Assembly: GCA_903772945.1 (NCBI GenBank)
Contig: CAICTM010001049.1
Span: 1-38,811 of the forward strand
Direction: 5' to 3'
Source: Seminavis robusta
Taxonomy: Eukaryota > Bacillariophyta > Bacillariophyceae > Naviculales > Naviculaceae
DNA: 38,811 nt
A program made the translations under genes and the position numbers. The first letter of the stretch is position 1; every line of letters starts with the position of its first letter. Below are positions 9,160 to 18,494 of this stretch, one piece after another. The notes under the pieces are model-generated. The model saw nothing but the letters and a program-made list of their open reading frames with translations. It was not told where the DNA came from and did not search any database.

Positions 9160-9861
9160 ATGCCGCGCCCGACTGCCATTGCCCCCACCAAAAACGACGC
9201 CGTCTTTGGTCGAGGTGGAGGGAGCAACAAATGCCGCAAGAACACGTGCTTTCGCGACTTGATCGAGCATCATTGGATCCCCTACTCCAGCATCGCCCAT
9301 CACCAAACTCGGGCCAAGAAGGCATACGTCAAAGAGTTCGTGATTCGTCCCATTTCCGAGATGGGAGGCCGCTTTCTCAAGTTTGAGTCATCCGGTTGTT
9401 ACGAGCTCTTGCCCGCTTGTCCCACAGATCTCAAAGCCATCTACCAAAAGATTTCTCAGTCGATGCGAGACGAAAAGAAAAAGCATTGTGCGACACAGCT
9501 GACCAATATGACTACCAAGAAATCTACCAAGAGCTCTACCAAGAAGGCTGAGAAGCGTGTGAAGCGCGTCCGATGCAGCAACGACGACTCCAGCGTGAGT
9601 ACTGCTTCCACCACTTCTTCTTCCGATTCCTTCTCCTCCGAAGAAGAGCCATCCATCATTGACTACAGTCATTCTCCATCGGTTGCCGATGCCTGGATGG
9701 ACATTCGCCTTGCTCCCAACGGTGCGTTCAAGGACGATGAGTTCGTTGAGACATCCATGGGCGAAGACGAAATGATGGCTCTGCTCAACTACGAAAGCAG
9801 CTTCCAAGGCAGCACCACCGAGCCGTTCTGGCTCGGTGCTACCGACGAGACCGCCATGTAA
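9160..9861 (+). CDS. DUF6824 domain protein (GRGG-type)
   Basis: A 233-residue, single-exon protein from the ATG at 9160. The motif DAVFGRGGGSNKCRKNTCFRD begins near residue 13, followed by a region to about residue 110 with RAKKAYVKEFVIRP, GGRFLKFE and a C-terminal ISQSMRDEKKK. This pattern matches the DUF6824 domain (N-D-V-L-x-G-R-G-G, then a basic helical segment and a G-R-F-L block), common in diatoms and of unknown function; nuclear or DNA-binding roles are speculation. A Lys/Ser/Thr-rich linker and a Ser/Asp/Glu-rich acidic C-terminus follow, and these could act as an activation region. The open frame extends in phase back to 8914. Those extra 82 codons translate a tandem DNA duplication and lack domain character, and the 9160 ATG has a better start context (GCACCATGC). 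Confidence 0.75.
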   Translation: MPRPTAIAPTKNDAVFGRGGGSNKCRKNTCFRDLIEHHWIPYSSIAHHQTRAKKAYVKEFVIRPISEMGGRFLKFESSGCYELLPACPTDLKAIYQKISQSMRDEKKKHCATQLTNMTTKKSTKSSTKKAEKRVKRVRCSNDDSSVSTASTTSSSDSFSSEEEPSIIDYSHSPSVADAWMDIRLAPNGAFKDDEFVETSMGEDEMMALLNYESSFQGSTTEPFWLGATDETAM

Positions 9862-10914
9862 GGGTCATCATGAGCGGTTTGGCTGGCTATGCTATGATAT
9901 GATTGCTGGCTGTACTCTGCTACTAATAAGGAAACCATTGGGATATCTACATCAAACAGTCGCAACTTCCAGCGCACGGGATTATTCATTATTTGCCCTT
10001 TATACATTTACATTCTTTTTACGCACTCTATTATTGTTAGGATTGGGTGCATACAACTCAGTAAACACAGAAGACTTGAACTTATCTAATTGTCACTTAC
10101 TTACTTACTTTACTAGCTGCAGAAGTCCTTCATTTCGGTATGGCTGCTATTCAGTAACTTCTAGCTTCTCGGGTGGTGTGAATTGGAATGCTAGCAGACG
10201 AGCTCTACCATTTTGCTTCGGCTGCCTGCCTACCGTACATGTGGCAGTGTTCGATTGAACGATGAACCACGAGCGGTTTCGGAGGATACGATGGCCTTGG
10301 AATCAGTACTGAATGGCTGCTGTGTTATGTAGCTAGTAGGAATGGTTTCGTCTAGCCTCTTCACCTTTGTCCAGCACAGCACAAGAGTGTAAGCTTAGGA
10401 AGTGAAGTTGTCTACCTGGTAGTTTGACTCTCGGAGCATTGAGTCCGCCTTGGTTGATCCCGACTTCCCAGATTGGGCCTGTATGTTGACCGGGTGTCCC
10501 ACGGGTACGGTAGGATCTTAAGATGTCCGACGTGTCACCGCCTCTTCCAACAACTGTCTTGTGATGCTCACCAAATTCAAGACTGTTCTCGCCGTCCTCA
10601 TCTATGGCAACAGCAGGTTTGATGTCCACAAGCTCGGCCGGTCCCAAGGTCATTGAGGTCCTCAAGAAGCAGCCAGACCTTCTTGTGCGATCCTTTGTAC
10701 GTGTGTATGCAACGTCCGCTACGAGTAGACCATACTATAGGGAATCATCTTTGTCTACTAGGAATTAGAAGTATACTTTCATAACAATGTCATGTATCAA
10801 TGGAAGACGAATGATTCAATCAAAATGTGAGAATCTTATCGCCCTTTTAACGAGAACGAGGTCGGGAAGACGTAGGATGGGCACGAGCATTCCCACATAC
10901 CATACCGACACATA
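9862..10914. other. Convergent intergenic region, about 1 kb
   Basis: It lies between the 3' ends of the DUF6824 gene and the lipase gene. It contains an (ACTT)4 microsatellite at 10095-10110 and, at 10488-10524, a segment resembling one at 14187-14233. The minus-strand open frame at 10333-10665 (110 codons) crosses that repeat and has no recognisable domain, so I do not call it a gene. Confidence 0.5.
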
Positions 10915-13497
10915 TCAACAGTCCACGGCAACACGGCCATGAACATCGGTGGAAACTTTCACAAGAGGCACATTGCTCTTCAACACGGGCAATTCTTGCA
11001 TGTCCGAGAAACTGGTAGAAAGACTTGTGTTGCTGGCGTTTGGAGAACTCTTCTGGCTGGATTCAGTTGTCTCCGTCACACTTGTAGGGCTATCCAGCCG
11101 CTTGACCATGCAGCTGTCCAATCTCATAACCCTGCCACAGTGTCCACTCCCCCTGTACAAAACAGCATCAGCTGTAACAGTCTTCCTGAACCCGGGGCCA
11201 ATAGTCCTGCTCATGATAGCATGTGGTGCCCATGTACGATTCTTCTTGCTAAGACCGCGACTGCCGCTGCTAAGGCTGGGACGGGAAGAGTTGTCACCTT
11301 CATCCTCACTGTCACTGAGGTAGAGCTCATCTTCATCGTCAGCCAAGAGGATCATTTCTGGTCGGGACAGAATGGTGGATCGCCTTGTGCTCGATCTCTT
11401 CTTGGAAGCTTGCTTCTGATGAAGGCCCTTCATCGAATGTTCCTTCTCAAGGCTTCCTATGGATGGTTTCTTCTGGAAGCCTCTCATGGAGGACTGTGTA
11501 CGAAGAGCTCTCATGCAAGCTTGACACTGGATGTCTCTCATGGATTTCTTCTGTTTCTGAAGACTTCCCACAGAAGCCTGCTTCATTTCAGAGTGCATTG
11601 GCACACTCTCGGCAACCTCCTGGATCTCCTCAGTATCAAATCCCTGAATGGCCTCTGTTCCAGTCGTCAACAAAGATGCAATGCGGTCCCGTTGGCGGAT
11701 ACGATTGCAGAAGGGATAGGCAGCAACCTTCCCACACTGAATCATCCATGAATAGAATGGCACAGTTGGCTCAGCACAGAAGTTGTAGTAATCAGCAAAA
11801 GTGAGCTCTGGTACAATGCTGGCACACCCTTCATAATCTTGCAAAACAATGGAAGATGCCTGCCAAGGGAGAAGATTAAGATGGCTGAGGAAGGAAATCT
11901 GCTGGGTCATTGCAATCTTCAGCAACTTCTCTGTGGCAGCCAGAAGGAATCCACCACGCCACTTGCCAAAGACTCTACTCTCAAAACAGAAAGGTGTAAC
12001 ATGGGGGTTTGTCTGACCACTCACAAAGAACCGACAATCAAACATCTCTGCCAAGGCTGCCTTGGGGATATCTTGCTTGACAGATCCATCCATATACAGC
12101 TGGTTCTTCAGGGTTTCAATCGTCCCATCACGTCGCTTGACCTGCAATGGGCGAGGAGGGAGAAGTCCTGGGCAGCAAATGGAACAAAGGACTGCAGAAG
12201 CCACAGTGACATCCGGGGCAGTGATATGGTTGAGCAAGATTGGTCTGGCCTTCTCAATTGTGCTTGTGACACATGCATTGAAGACTCTTCCACTTTTCTC
12301 ATAAGCTTCAGCAAAGGTCAAGTGTCCTTTGGTAAACCAGAGAATGCTCTTTTCCCACTCAAGAGGGTCAAACACATGCCCATGGCTAAACAAGATCATC
12401 ATTCTTTCCAGAAAGGTTTGAGAAAGGGAAGTAATCCGAGAGCACATCACCTCCACTTTGATCTCATCGCGGATTTCGTCATCTGTCCTCACTGCAAGGG
12501 CACATGCAAAGATGGAACCACCACTAGATCCACTGAGCACCTTTGGCAAGCATCCATTATCAAGCATAGCCAAAGCAATGCCAAGGTTCTTAAAGGCCAT
12601 GGTTGCACCACCGCTGAAGCAGTAGGCTGTCTGTCCAAAACTAGCTTCAGCCTTCTCAAATAACTGCTGTGCCATGGCAATTTGAAGTTCATCGCAGCTG
12701 CCACCCTTTACTTCATTGATGACCCATTCTAGACCTTCAGCAAGCTTCTCAACAAAGTTGGAGACAATTTGGTGTGGTTCTCCTGTATTGGTAGCCACAA
12801 ACATGTCAGAGTGTTCCAGGAGTGCATAGTCCTTGAGACAGTTGAGGCCAAGGATCAAATGATTAATGACAGCATCAAAATCGTTGCTCTGCGCATCCCA
12901 CTCCAAGCTGCGGGTCAGCTGATCAACGTAGTACAAGTCGAACTGGTCCTCAATCTGTATCTTGAGCTGTTCCCCATGGTCTGAGATCCCATCAAGTGAC
13001 TCTGCTACTTTGTGCCATTCTTCATAGGATGGAGCGGCCCGGAGTAGGTTCATAGCTCGGACCCGGAAACGCCCTTTGCTGGTAAGAGTCTGTGTGAAGC
13101 GTTCGAACAGGAAGATGACTGTTCGCACCATAAAGTACCCGACAGCTTCGGCAACAATCATGACATAGACAACCAAAGCCACAGGCCATTGAAGAACCAA
13201 GGTCAAGTCCACGAAACAGGAAATGTATGTCAATGATAGGGCCAAAGCACCATACTGGACAGCTGGCTTAACAATGTATGGTTCAATGTGCTCCTGAGAG
13301 TACTGCTGAATGATGTCCTTCCAACTAGAGTCCAACTTCATCAAACCAATGTTGGCAACGACCAAAGCAGCATTGAAGAAAGCAAAGTAGAAATGGACAT
13401 TGGAGGAAGATTCAGCTTTCTTGTCCACCCCTCTGAATAGCTCATAGCTCTCACGATGGTACACAGAGGCACTCTTTTTTCCGATAAGTTTTCCCAT
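10915..13497 (-). CDS. Patatin-like triacylglycerol lipase (SDP1/TGL3-5 type)
   Basis: The protein is 860 residues from the ATG at 13497. The longer frame starts at a GTG at 13704, and its extra 69 codons contain no ATG. N-terminal hydrophobic segments (about residues 30-50 and 75-125) precede a DUF3336-like helical region (YEEWHKVAESLD onward, about 150-220). The patatin domain follows with glycine-rich oxyanion loop FSGGATMAFKNLG, nucleophile Ser325 in GSSGG, and the dyad Asp470 in MDGSVKQD. The DUF3336-plus-patatin order is that of plant SDP1 and yeast TGL3/4/5, which release fatty acids from triacylglycerol on lipid droplets; phospholipase or acyltransferase side activity is known in that family. 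The C-terminal 270 residues are Ser/Gln/Lys-rich with repeated SMRxxQK-like phrases and look like a regulatory, phosphorylatable tail. Its products would feed beta-oxidation, and an enzyme of that pathway is encoded at 30476-32922. Confidence 0.88.
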   Translation of the reverse strand: MGKLIGKKSASVYHRESYELFRGVDKKAESSSNVHFYFAFFNAALVVANIGLMKLDSSWKDIIQQYSQEHIEPYIVKPAVQYGALALSLTYISCFVDLTLVLQWPVALVVYVMIVAEAVGYFMVRTVIFLFERFTQTLTSKGRFRVRAMNLLRAAPSYEEWHKVAESLDGISDHGEQLKIQIEDQFDLYYVDQLTRSLEWDAQSNDFDAVINHLILGLNCLKDYALLEHSDMFVATNTGEPHQIVSNFVEKLAEGLEWVINEVKGGSCDELQIAMAQQLFEKAEASFGQTAYCFSGGATMAFKNLGIALAMLDNGCLPKVLSGSSGGSIFACALAVRTDDEIRDEIKVEVMCSRITSLSQTFLERMMILFSHGHVFDPLEWEKSILWFTKGHLTFAEAYEKSGRVFNACVTSTIEKARPILLNHITAPDVTVASAVLCSICCPGLLPPRPLQVKRRDGTIETLKNQLYMDGSVKQDIPKAALAEMFDCRFFVSGQTNPHVTPFCFESRVFGKWRGGFLLAATEKLLKIAMTQQISFLSHLNLLPWQASSIVLQDYEGCASIVPELTFADYYNFCAEPTVPFYSWMIQCGKVAAYPFCNRIRQRDRIASLLTTGTEAIQGFDTEEIQEVAESVPMHSEMKQASVGSLQKQKKSMRDIQCQACMRALRTQSSMRGFQKKPSIGSLEKEHSMKGLHQKQASKKRSSTRRSTILSRPEMILLADDEDELYLSDSEDEGDNSSRPSLSSGSRGLSKKNRTWAPHAIMSRTIGPGFRKTVTADAVLYRGSGHCGRVMRLDSCMVKRLDSPTSVTETTESSQKSSPNASNTSLSTSFSDMQELPVLKSNVPLVKVSTDVHGRVAVDC

Positions 13498-14376
13498 GAT
13501 TTTGGTTGGAGTCTGGATTTTATGACAACAGCCCACGGCAACACTGCCACCCGAAGATTGGATTGCATTCTCAACTGGCTGGCAACGTGGGCCTGTACTG
13601 TACGACGAGTTGCACCGGTAGTCTCTGACAGTCTGACAGTACCACAGTTGGTAAAACAGTGGTAAAGACAGTGAAAGACAGTGGTCATGCCCTTGCTGGC
13701 TCACGTAGATAATCCTCCTACTCTAAAACCTCCGTTGAATGACAGCGGTAACTGATAAAGACAGTCAGAATAGGTTTAATCGTAATAACGATTCCGGAAT
13801 TAATGAATGGCTACAGTGTGGGACACTACCGGTACTAGCTACGGTGGGTGACGCCAGACGTGGTACCGTAGTGAAAGTAACCACAGTGATCGGCAGAGTG
13901 GCTCCATCCTGAAAGAATCAGTGGTGAGCATCGGATGTCACGGATTTTCTCCATCTCCAGTGGTGAAAGCAACCACAGTGCGTGGTCGTAGTAACTCCTC
14001 GCTGAAAGCACTGGTGATCTAGGATTTTCACCCCTATGTTTAGGCTAACTGTTCGTTCATCGCGTGTCGCATGTGTTTTCAGAAGATTGGTCATCGTGCC
14101 GTGTGCCGCGGACACTGCAGAACCAGCATTCCAGCAGCTATTCCAGCATCAGACTAGTCTATTTGTGCCGAATGGGTTTGTCTGATGACCAGGTGTCCCA
14201 CCGTCCCACCGGTACGGTACGGGATCTTGAGATTTAATGTGTGTGACCAATTAGATTTTCATGAATTAAATCTTTGGATCTTTTCTGAAACGAAAGATCC
14301 GTTGGTGTTGGTTGGTTGGTGTGTTGGAACTCAAGTGGTTTCGTAGATGCAGAGGAGGCCAACATATCATGTCAAG
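13498..14376. other. Divergent intergenic region
   Basis: About 880 bp separate the lipase start (-) from the Ubl/LRR gene (+). The area includes a diverged tandem duplication (13868-14033), palindromic words TACCGGTACTAGCTACGG at 13828-13845 and ACCGGTACGGTACGGG at 14208-14223, and a block at 14187-14233 related to one at 10488-10524. I see no gene; short open frames here are in low-complexity repeats. Confidence 0.5.
13868..14033. repeat. Diverged tandem duplication
   Basis: Two copies at about 13868-13952 and 13960-14033. Each opens with GTRGTGAAAGYAACCACAGTG, continues with a CTGAAAG word and a CTGGTGA/CAGTGGTGA word, and closes with GGATTTTCWCC. The copies differ at many positions, so the duplication is old. 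Confidence 0.6.
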
Positions 14377-16894
14377 ATGGCCTATTTATCGTATCGATTT
14401 GTTGCAACTGGTCTCACGCAGGGAAGCTTGCACTTGCCCAATTGGGACTGTTCTATCGCGCAATTGAAGGGGCGACTCCAAGAAGAGATTGGTATCCCTG
14501 TGGAGTTCTTCACCCTACGAAATTGCCAAGGTGAAATATGCTCGAATGAAAAACAGTCTCTTCGCTATTATGGTATTTCTCAAAAAAACAAAGTACGCGA
14601 GCAACGACAGAGTCGATATCGTCCTTTCCTGCCCAAAAGGTGGGATCACCGTGCAGATCCAAACTCTTCGAGGAATCCACCGATGGTATGTAGACCCATA
14701 CAGGGAAACACTGCAAGGTCTTAAAAAGCAGCTGCGAGCATGCCTCCAAGATCTCAACGAGAAAAGAACATTTTTAGATACTGCCCGAGTCTTCTTTTGT
14801 GAACAAGAAGTACTCGAAGCAGGCGAAAGCAAGACGCTTTCGGAGTTGGGGATAGTGGCGGAGGGGTCGAGGCTTCTAGTTGTTGGATCGCGCACCGCCG
14901 ATGTTGTGGATAGCTCATTGGTAGAAAAGGGATGCACAATCCCACAGGCGGAGCTACGCGGTATTACCCTTCGCCAACTTCAAGAGGTGGTAATCCATAT
15001 CTTTAATAGGTGTGAGCCAGAAGGTTGGACCAGCACTCTGGATGGCCATTTACTCAAACCAGAAGAAGTCAACTTGTATGACCTAAACCATCATCACATC
15101 AAGCCTTCCACCTCGGAGCGCAAGTGTAGCTACGTGGAAGCCGTAGCCAGTGGGCCTCAAAACCACATGTACCTTGTATCACATTGGTGGGGCGAACCCG
15201 TGGTGGAATTTGTCAATTGCTTGACACAACATGCATTTGACCGCAATCTCCCAGATACAACATCTTACTGGGTTTGTGCTTATGCGATCAATCAACACCA
15301 ATTGGGCAGTGAATTGGCGGATCCCAACCCCAAACACTCTCCCTTCTTCAAAGCCATGCAATCCGCCGTCGGAACTGTTTCAGTACTGGATCGAAGAGGT
15401 ATTACTTACAAACGGATTTGGTGCAGTTTTGAGCTTTATCTCGCCTTGGTCGAGCTTGCCTCTTCTCGGTCAAACCAAGCAAACAAAAGATACTTGTACG
15501 ATGTCTACACCGCGGCAAGAGTGGATGCTTTGGAGAGGAACTTTCCTGTAGGTATCACCGATGGACTTGCTGCCTCGGACAAATGGATCACAAATAGATC
15601 CACCGGTCTTTTGGACTTTAGTGTGGAGACAGGTAGTGCAGAAAGCAAGAGTTCTCGAGAGAGATCTTTCCCATCCATAATGATGGATCAGGCATTGAGT
15701 ATACAGCTCGAAACAGCGTATGCTACAGAAGAAACCGACAAGATTCGGATCCTAAATTACATTATTGGAGAGACTGATCTGGACAAAGTACCCACACCAA
15801 CGACCCACGAAAAGTTTAATGAGGTAAATGCATTGTTACGAGGCAAATTTGCGGTTTCAGGCTATGCAAGGGCCGTGGATGCTGGGGAAGATATGACAGA
15901 ATACAGACAGATACTCTCCAAATCCCCAATGCGTCATTTGGAGATCAGCTTCCACAATAATATTTCTAACTTCTGGAACGAAGTGAAATATTTTCTCCAT
16001 TGTCTCCCACTGACGCTAGAAGAGGTTGCTTTGGTATTTAGTTGGCAGAGTCTTCGCGAGAGCTCCAACCCTTCCAGTTATCTTGATATCTTTGTGGGTC
16101 TCGGTCGCCTTCTCAATCTGCGTTCCCTGGCACTTGAATACAACAATATGAACTTGACAAGCTGTTTTATCCCCTCATTTGTCAACGAGATGACAAAATT
16201 GCGGAACCTGGAAAGCCTGCATTTGAACTTTTCTGCCAACGACATCCTGTCTATCAACGGACTTGAAGAAGCGATTGAAACGCAACGTCAATCCTTGTGC
16301 AATCTTCATCTTGAATTTGACGCGAACCAGCAACTCACCTCTATCCAGAGTTTGGTCAGCGGTGGCATTCAAAAGTTGCAGTGCCTGCGAGATTTAAGTC
16401 TGGCATTCAACCTTTGCCCCTTGGAGAGCCTTGGTGGGTTGGGCGCAGTGTTGGCACAGTCGACATTTCACTTGGAAAAGTTGAAGCTCGATTTCGTGGA
16501 TTGCAGAGAAGTCAGCAATGATTGCTTCCTTTCGCTTTTCGACGCTTTGGAACACAGGCAGAGCAAAACTCTAAAGAGTCTTTCTTTGCGTTTCCGCAAA
16601 AACGGGCACTTGTCTTCCCTCGATGGTCTTGCAAGCGCAATAGCCTGCATGGCGCATTTGGAGAAATTGGTCTTAGCTTTCAACTGTTGCAATCAGATAG
16701 GCGCTCTGCATTTCTGGAGGATTGCAAAAGCGCTTGTCGATCATACGCGTGAGGATATGGAGCTCTGTCTTGTCTTTGGAAGATCGCCAATCCGACGAAG
16801 GAGTTGGCTCTATGACGCCAACACATTGGGAAAATTAAGGTCAGCGCTGGCGAGGACGGATGCCTTTGCCAAAGCTGAACAGCTCTGGGAGTGA
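14377..16894 (+). CDS. Tandem-Ubl, TIR-like, LRR protein (frameshifted in this sequence)
   Basis: Two overlapping frames belong to one gene. The first (ATG 14377, or 14347 in the same frame) encodes a ubiquitin-like fold up to SLRYYGISQKN. The second frame, open from 14489 to 16894, supplies its last strand (RVDIVLSCPKGG), so a one-base excess is implied near an A7 run at 14582-14588. A second ubiquitin-like domain follows (about 14640-14890: TVQIQTLRG, LKKQL, TLSELGIVAEGS). Next comes a domain with YLVSHWWGEPVVEF (about 15170-15210), YWVCAYAINQ and RIWCSFE (about 15413-15433). These resemble the first strand and the WCxxE helix of TIR domains, a comparison I make by eye only. The C-terminal 300 residues are leucine-rich repeats of the LxxLxLxF type, spaced roughly 25-40 residues. 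Function is unknown; the architecture recalls innate-immune or signalling receptors without a nucleotide-binding domain. The final TGA is normal and the second frame is otherwise intact for 800 codons. Confidence 0.7.
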
Positions 16895-17327
16895 GGAATG
16901 CTCTTTAGTAGCTAGTCGCACATCTAGCTAGAACAGGGATCGCAAGCCTACCGTAGCTAGCCACTTGCACTACCAGGTAGTCCAAGCTCCAGGCATCGTG
17001 CATGCAATTTGAAAAAAGGCATTCCAGCTCTGTGGCTGGTTATTGGCCATCGGGTCTCGGGCCGCTTGCCTCTTCACCTCTTCTCTGGCTTACCGGTACT
17101 TTCGGCGTAAGGCTAAATAGCAATAATAATGCTATTGCGCATTGGTTCCCAGGATCTTCGGAGTTGACCGGAAAAATCATCATGAATCTCTCCGCCAAAT
17201 CCTTCTCCGATCAATTTGGGTAAACAAGAGCCCGTTTGCTTTGTCTGCTCACAAGACTGCATTGGAGATGTCGGCTTCAGCTTCCATTCACTTTTTCACG
17301 CCAAGATTTGCACTAGCGTACGAAACG
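16895..17327. other. Intergenic region upstream of the Mpv17 gene
   Basis: The left part is dense in CTAGCTA words (16908-16965). It also contains TACCGGTACT at 17091-17100 and a small hairpin with arms AATAGCA (17116-17122) and TGCTATT (17130-17136). The Mpv17 frame is open back to a TTG at 17142, but I treat that stretch as leader. Confidence 0.45.
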
Positions 17328-18155
17328 ATGAAACTGATCAACTGTGTTTTCGTTGCCACAGCCGCAATGGGGGCTCTGCATGTTGCGGATGCTTTTGCGA
17401 GTAGCCCACTACTCAAGACAATCAAGAAGAATGCCAGAAGCTCCACACCTCTATTCGTCTCGACATTGACCCAAGATGTGTTTGAACAACCATCCCAGTT
17501 TTCACCCGACATGTACCTACAAGAACAACGAGTCCATGAAGAAGAAGAAGATGCCACAAAGCCGGGCTTTGACTATGTGTCATTTGCCCACGAGCACCCA
17601 TTGTACAACAACATGATGATTGCCTCTGGCAAAGCCGCCATTGCAGATATGTTTGCACAGGTTGTCATTGGACAGACGGGGTTAGATGCGTTGGATTGGC
17701 AACGCACTCTTCTGTTTTGTCTCTTTGGTGCATTGTACCAAGGAGGTTTCCAGTATCTCTACCAAGTCAACATCTTCAAGAAGCTATTTGATGTGGAAAA
17801 GTTCACCTCACAGACTTGGGAAGAAAAGCTACAAGACAAGGAGGGGCTGATCAGCTTGGCTGCCCAAGTGGCACTGGACTTGACCATTATGTCATCCATT
17901 TACTTGCCGACATACTACACCTTCAAAGCCAGTATTTTCAGCGGGACACTTGACCCCAGTGCTTGGTTTCAGGATGGCATGATCACATATGGATCCCACT
18001 TTTGTAGGGACGAGGCAGACTTACTTCGAATTTGGCTTCCAGCCGATCTCCTGTGCTTCTCAGTACCCCTGATTCTGAGGCTTCCTCTGCGTCAAGTGGT
18101 TAGCCTTTTCTACACTGCATATCTGTCATCCGCCAGTTTTGGAGTTGGAAACTGA
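17328..18155 (+). CDS. Mpv17/PMP22 family membrane protein, probable plastid address
   Basis: From the ATG at 17328 the protein is 275 residues; an in-frame ATG at 17268 would add 20. The chosen start gives a clean hydrophobic signal peptide (MKLINCVFVATAAMGALHVADA) followed at once by FASSPLLK, an ASAFAP-like site with Phe at +1, as in diatom plastid precursors. The mature part is Mpv17/PMP22-like: HPLYNNMMIASGKAAIADMFAQ, then a segment with QRTLLFCLFGALYQGG, YLPTYYTF, and the closing block FSVPLILRLPLRQVVSLFYTAYLS. Family members are four-helix proteins of peroxisomal, mitochondrial or plastid inner membranes, some of which form weakly selective channels; the transported solute is unknown. 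The usual GD-x-x-x-Q motif is degenerate (IADMFAQ). A plastid inner-membrane site is inferred from the leader. Confidence 0.85.
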   Translation: MKLINCVFVATAAMGALHVADAFASSPLLKTIKKNARSSTPLFVSTLTQDVFEQPSQFSPDMYLQEQRVHEEEEDATKPGFDYVSFAHEHPLYNNMMIASGKAAIADMFAQVVIGQTGLDALDWQRTLLFCLFGALYQGGFQYLYQVNIFKKLFDVEKFTSQTWEEKLQDKEGLISLAAQVALDLTIMSSIYLPTYYTFKASIFSGTLDPSAWFQDGMITYGSHFCRDEADLLRIWLPADLLCFSVPLILRLPLRQVVSLFYTAYLSSASFGVGN

Positions 18156-18494
18156 CCAAACACGGCGAAGAGAAGTAAAAGCAACACTCCAGTCTGGGAG
18201 TTGTCGAGATGCAATGCCCCAGCGACGAAAATTTATATACAACACTGTACATACAGCGTCCTGGTGTGAATCAATCAAAGGTACGCCAATACTCTTGGGG
18301 CCAGTGGAGGCGCAACATCAAACTAGACATAAAGGAAATCCAAACCAAGTAATAGAATTCATAACAACAACAATCTAACAAGGTAGTCAACAAAGATTGA
18401 ATTCAAGCTAGTTCGAAAAGATTGAATTGAGTTCACGGGAAAGAATATAGACTGCATGCTAGCCCTGGTATAGTTTCGAAATGGCAGTGGAGCC
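18156..18494. other. Convergent 3' intergenic region
   Basis: Between the ends of the Mpv17 gene (+) and TOP3B (-). It is AT-rich toward the right and has an ATTTATATACAAC stretch near 18229. It probably contains both 3' untranslated regions; I see no gene. Confidence 0.5.

Noticed and set aside
10333..10665. 110-codon minus-strand open frame
   Set aside because: It overlaps a dispersed intergenic repeat, has no recognisable domain, and lies in a region with other repeats.
14531..14612. An 82-nt GT-AG intron joining the two frames of the Ubl/LRR gene
   Set aside because: The splice ends and frame would work, but removal would delete the SLRYYGI turn, which matches the ubiquitin fold and continues into the next frame. 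A single-base excess fits better. Transcript data could reverse this.
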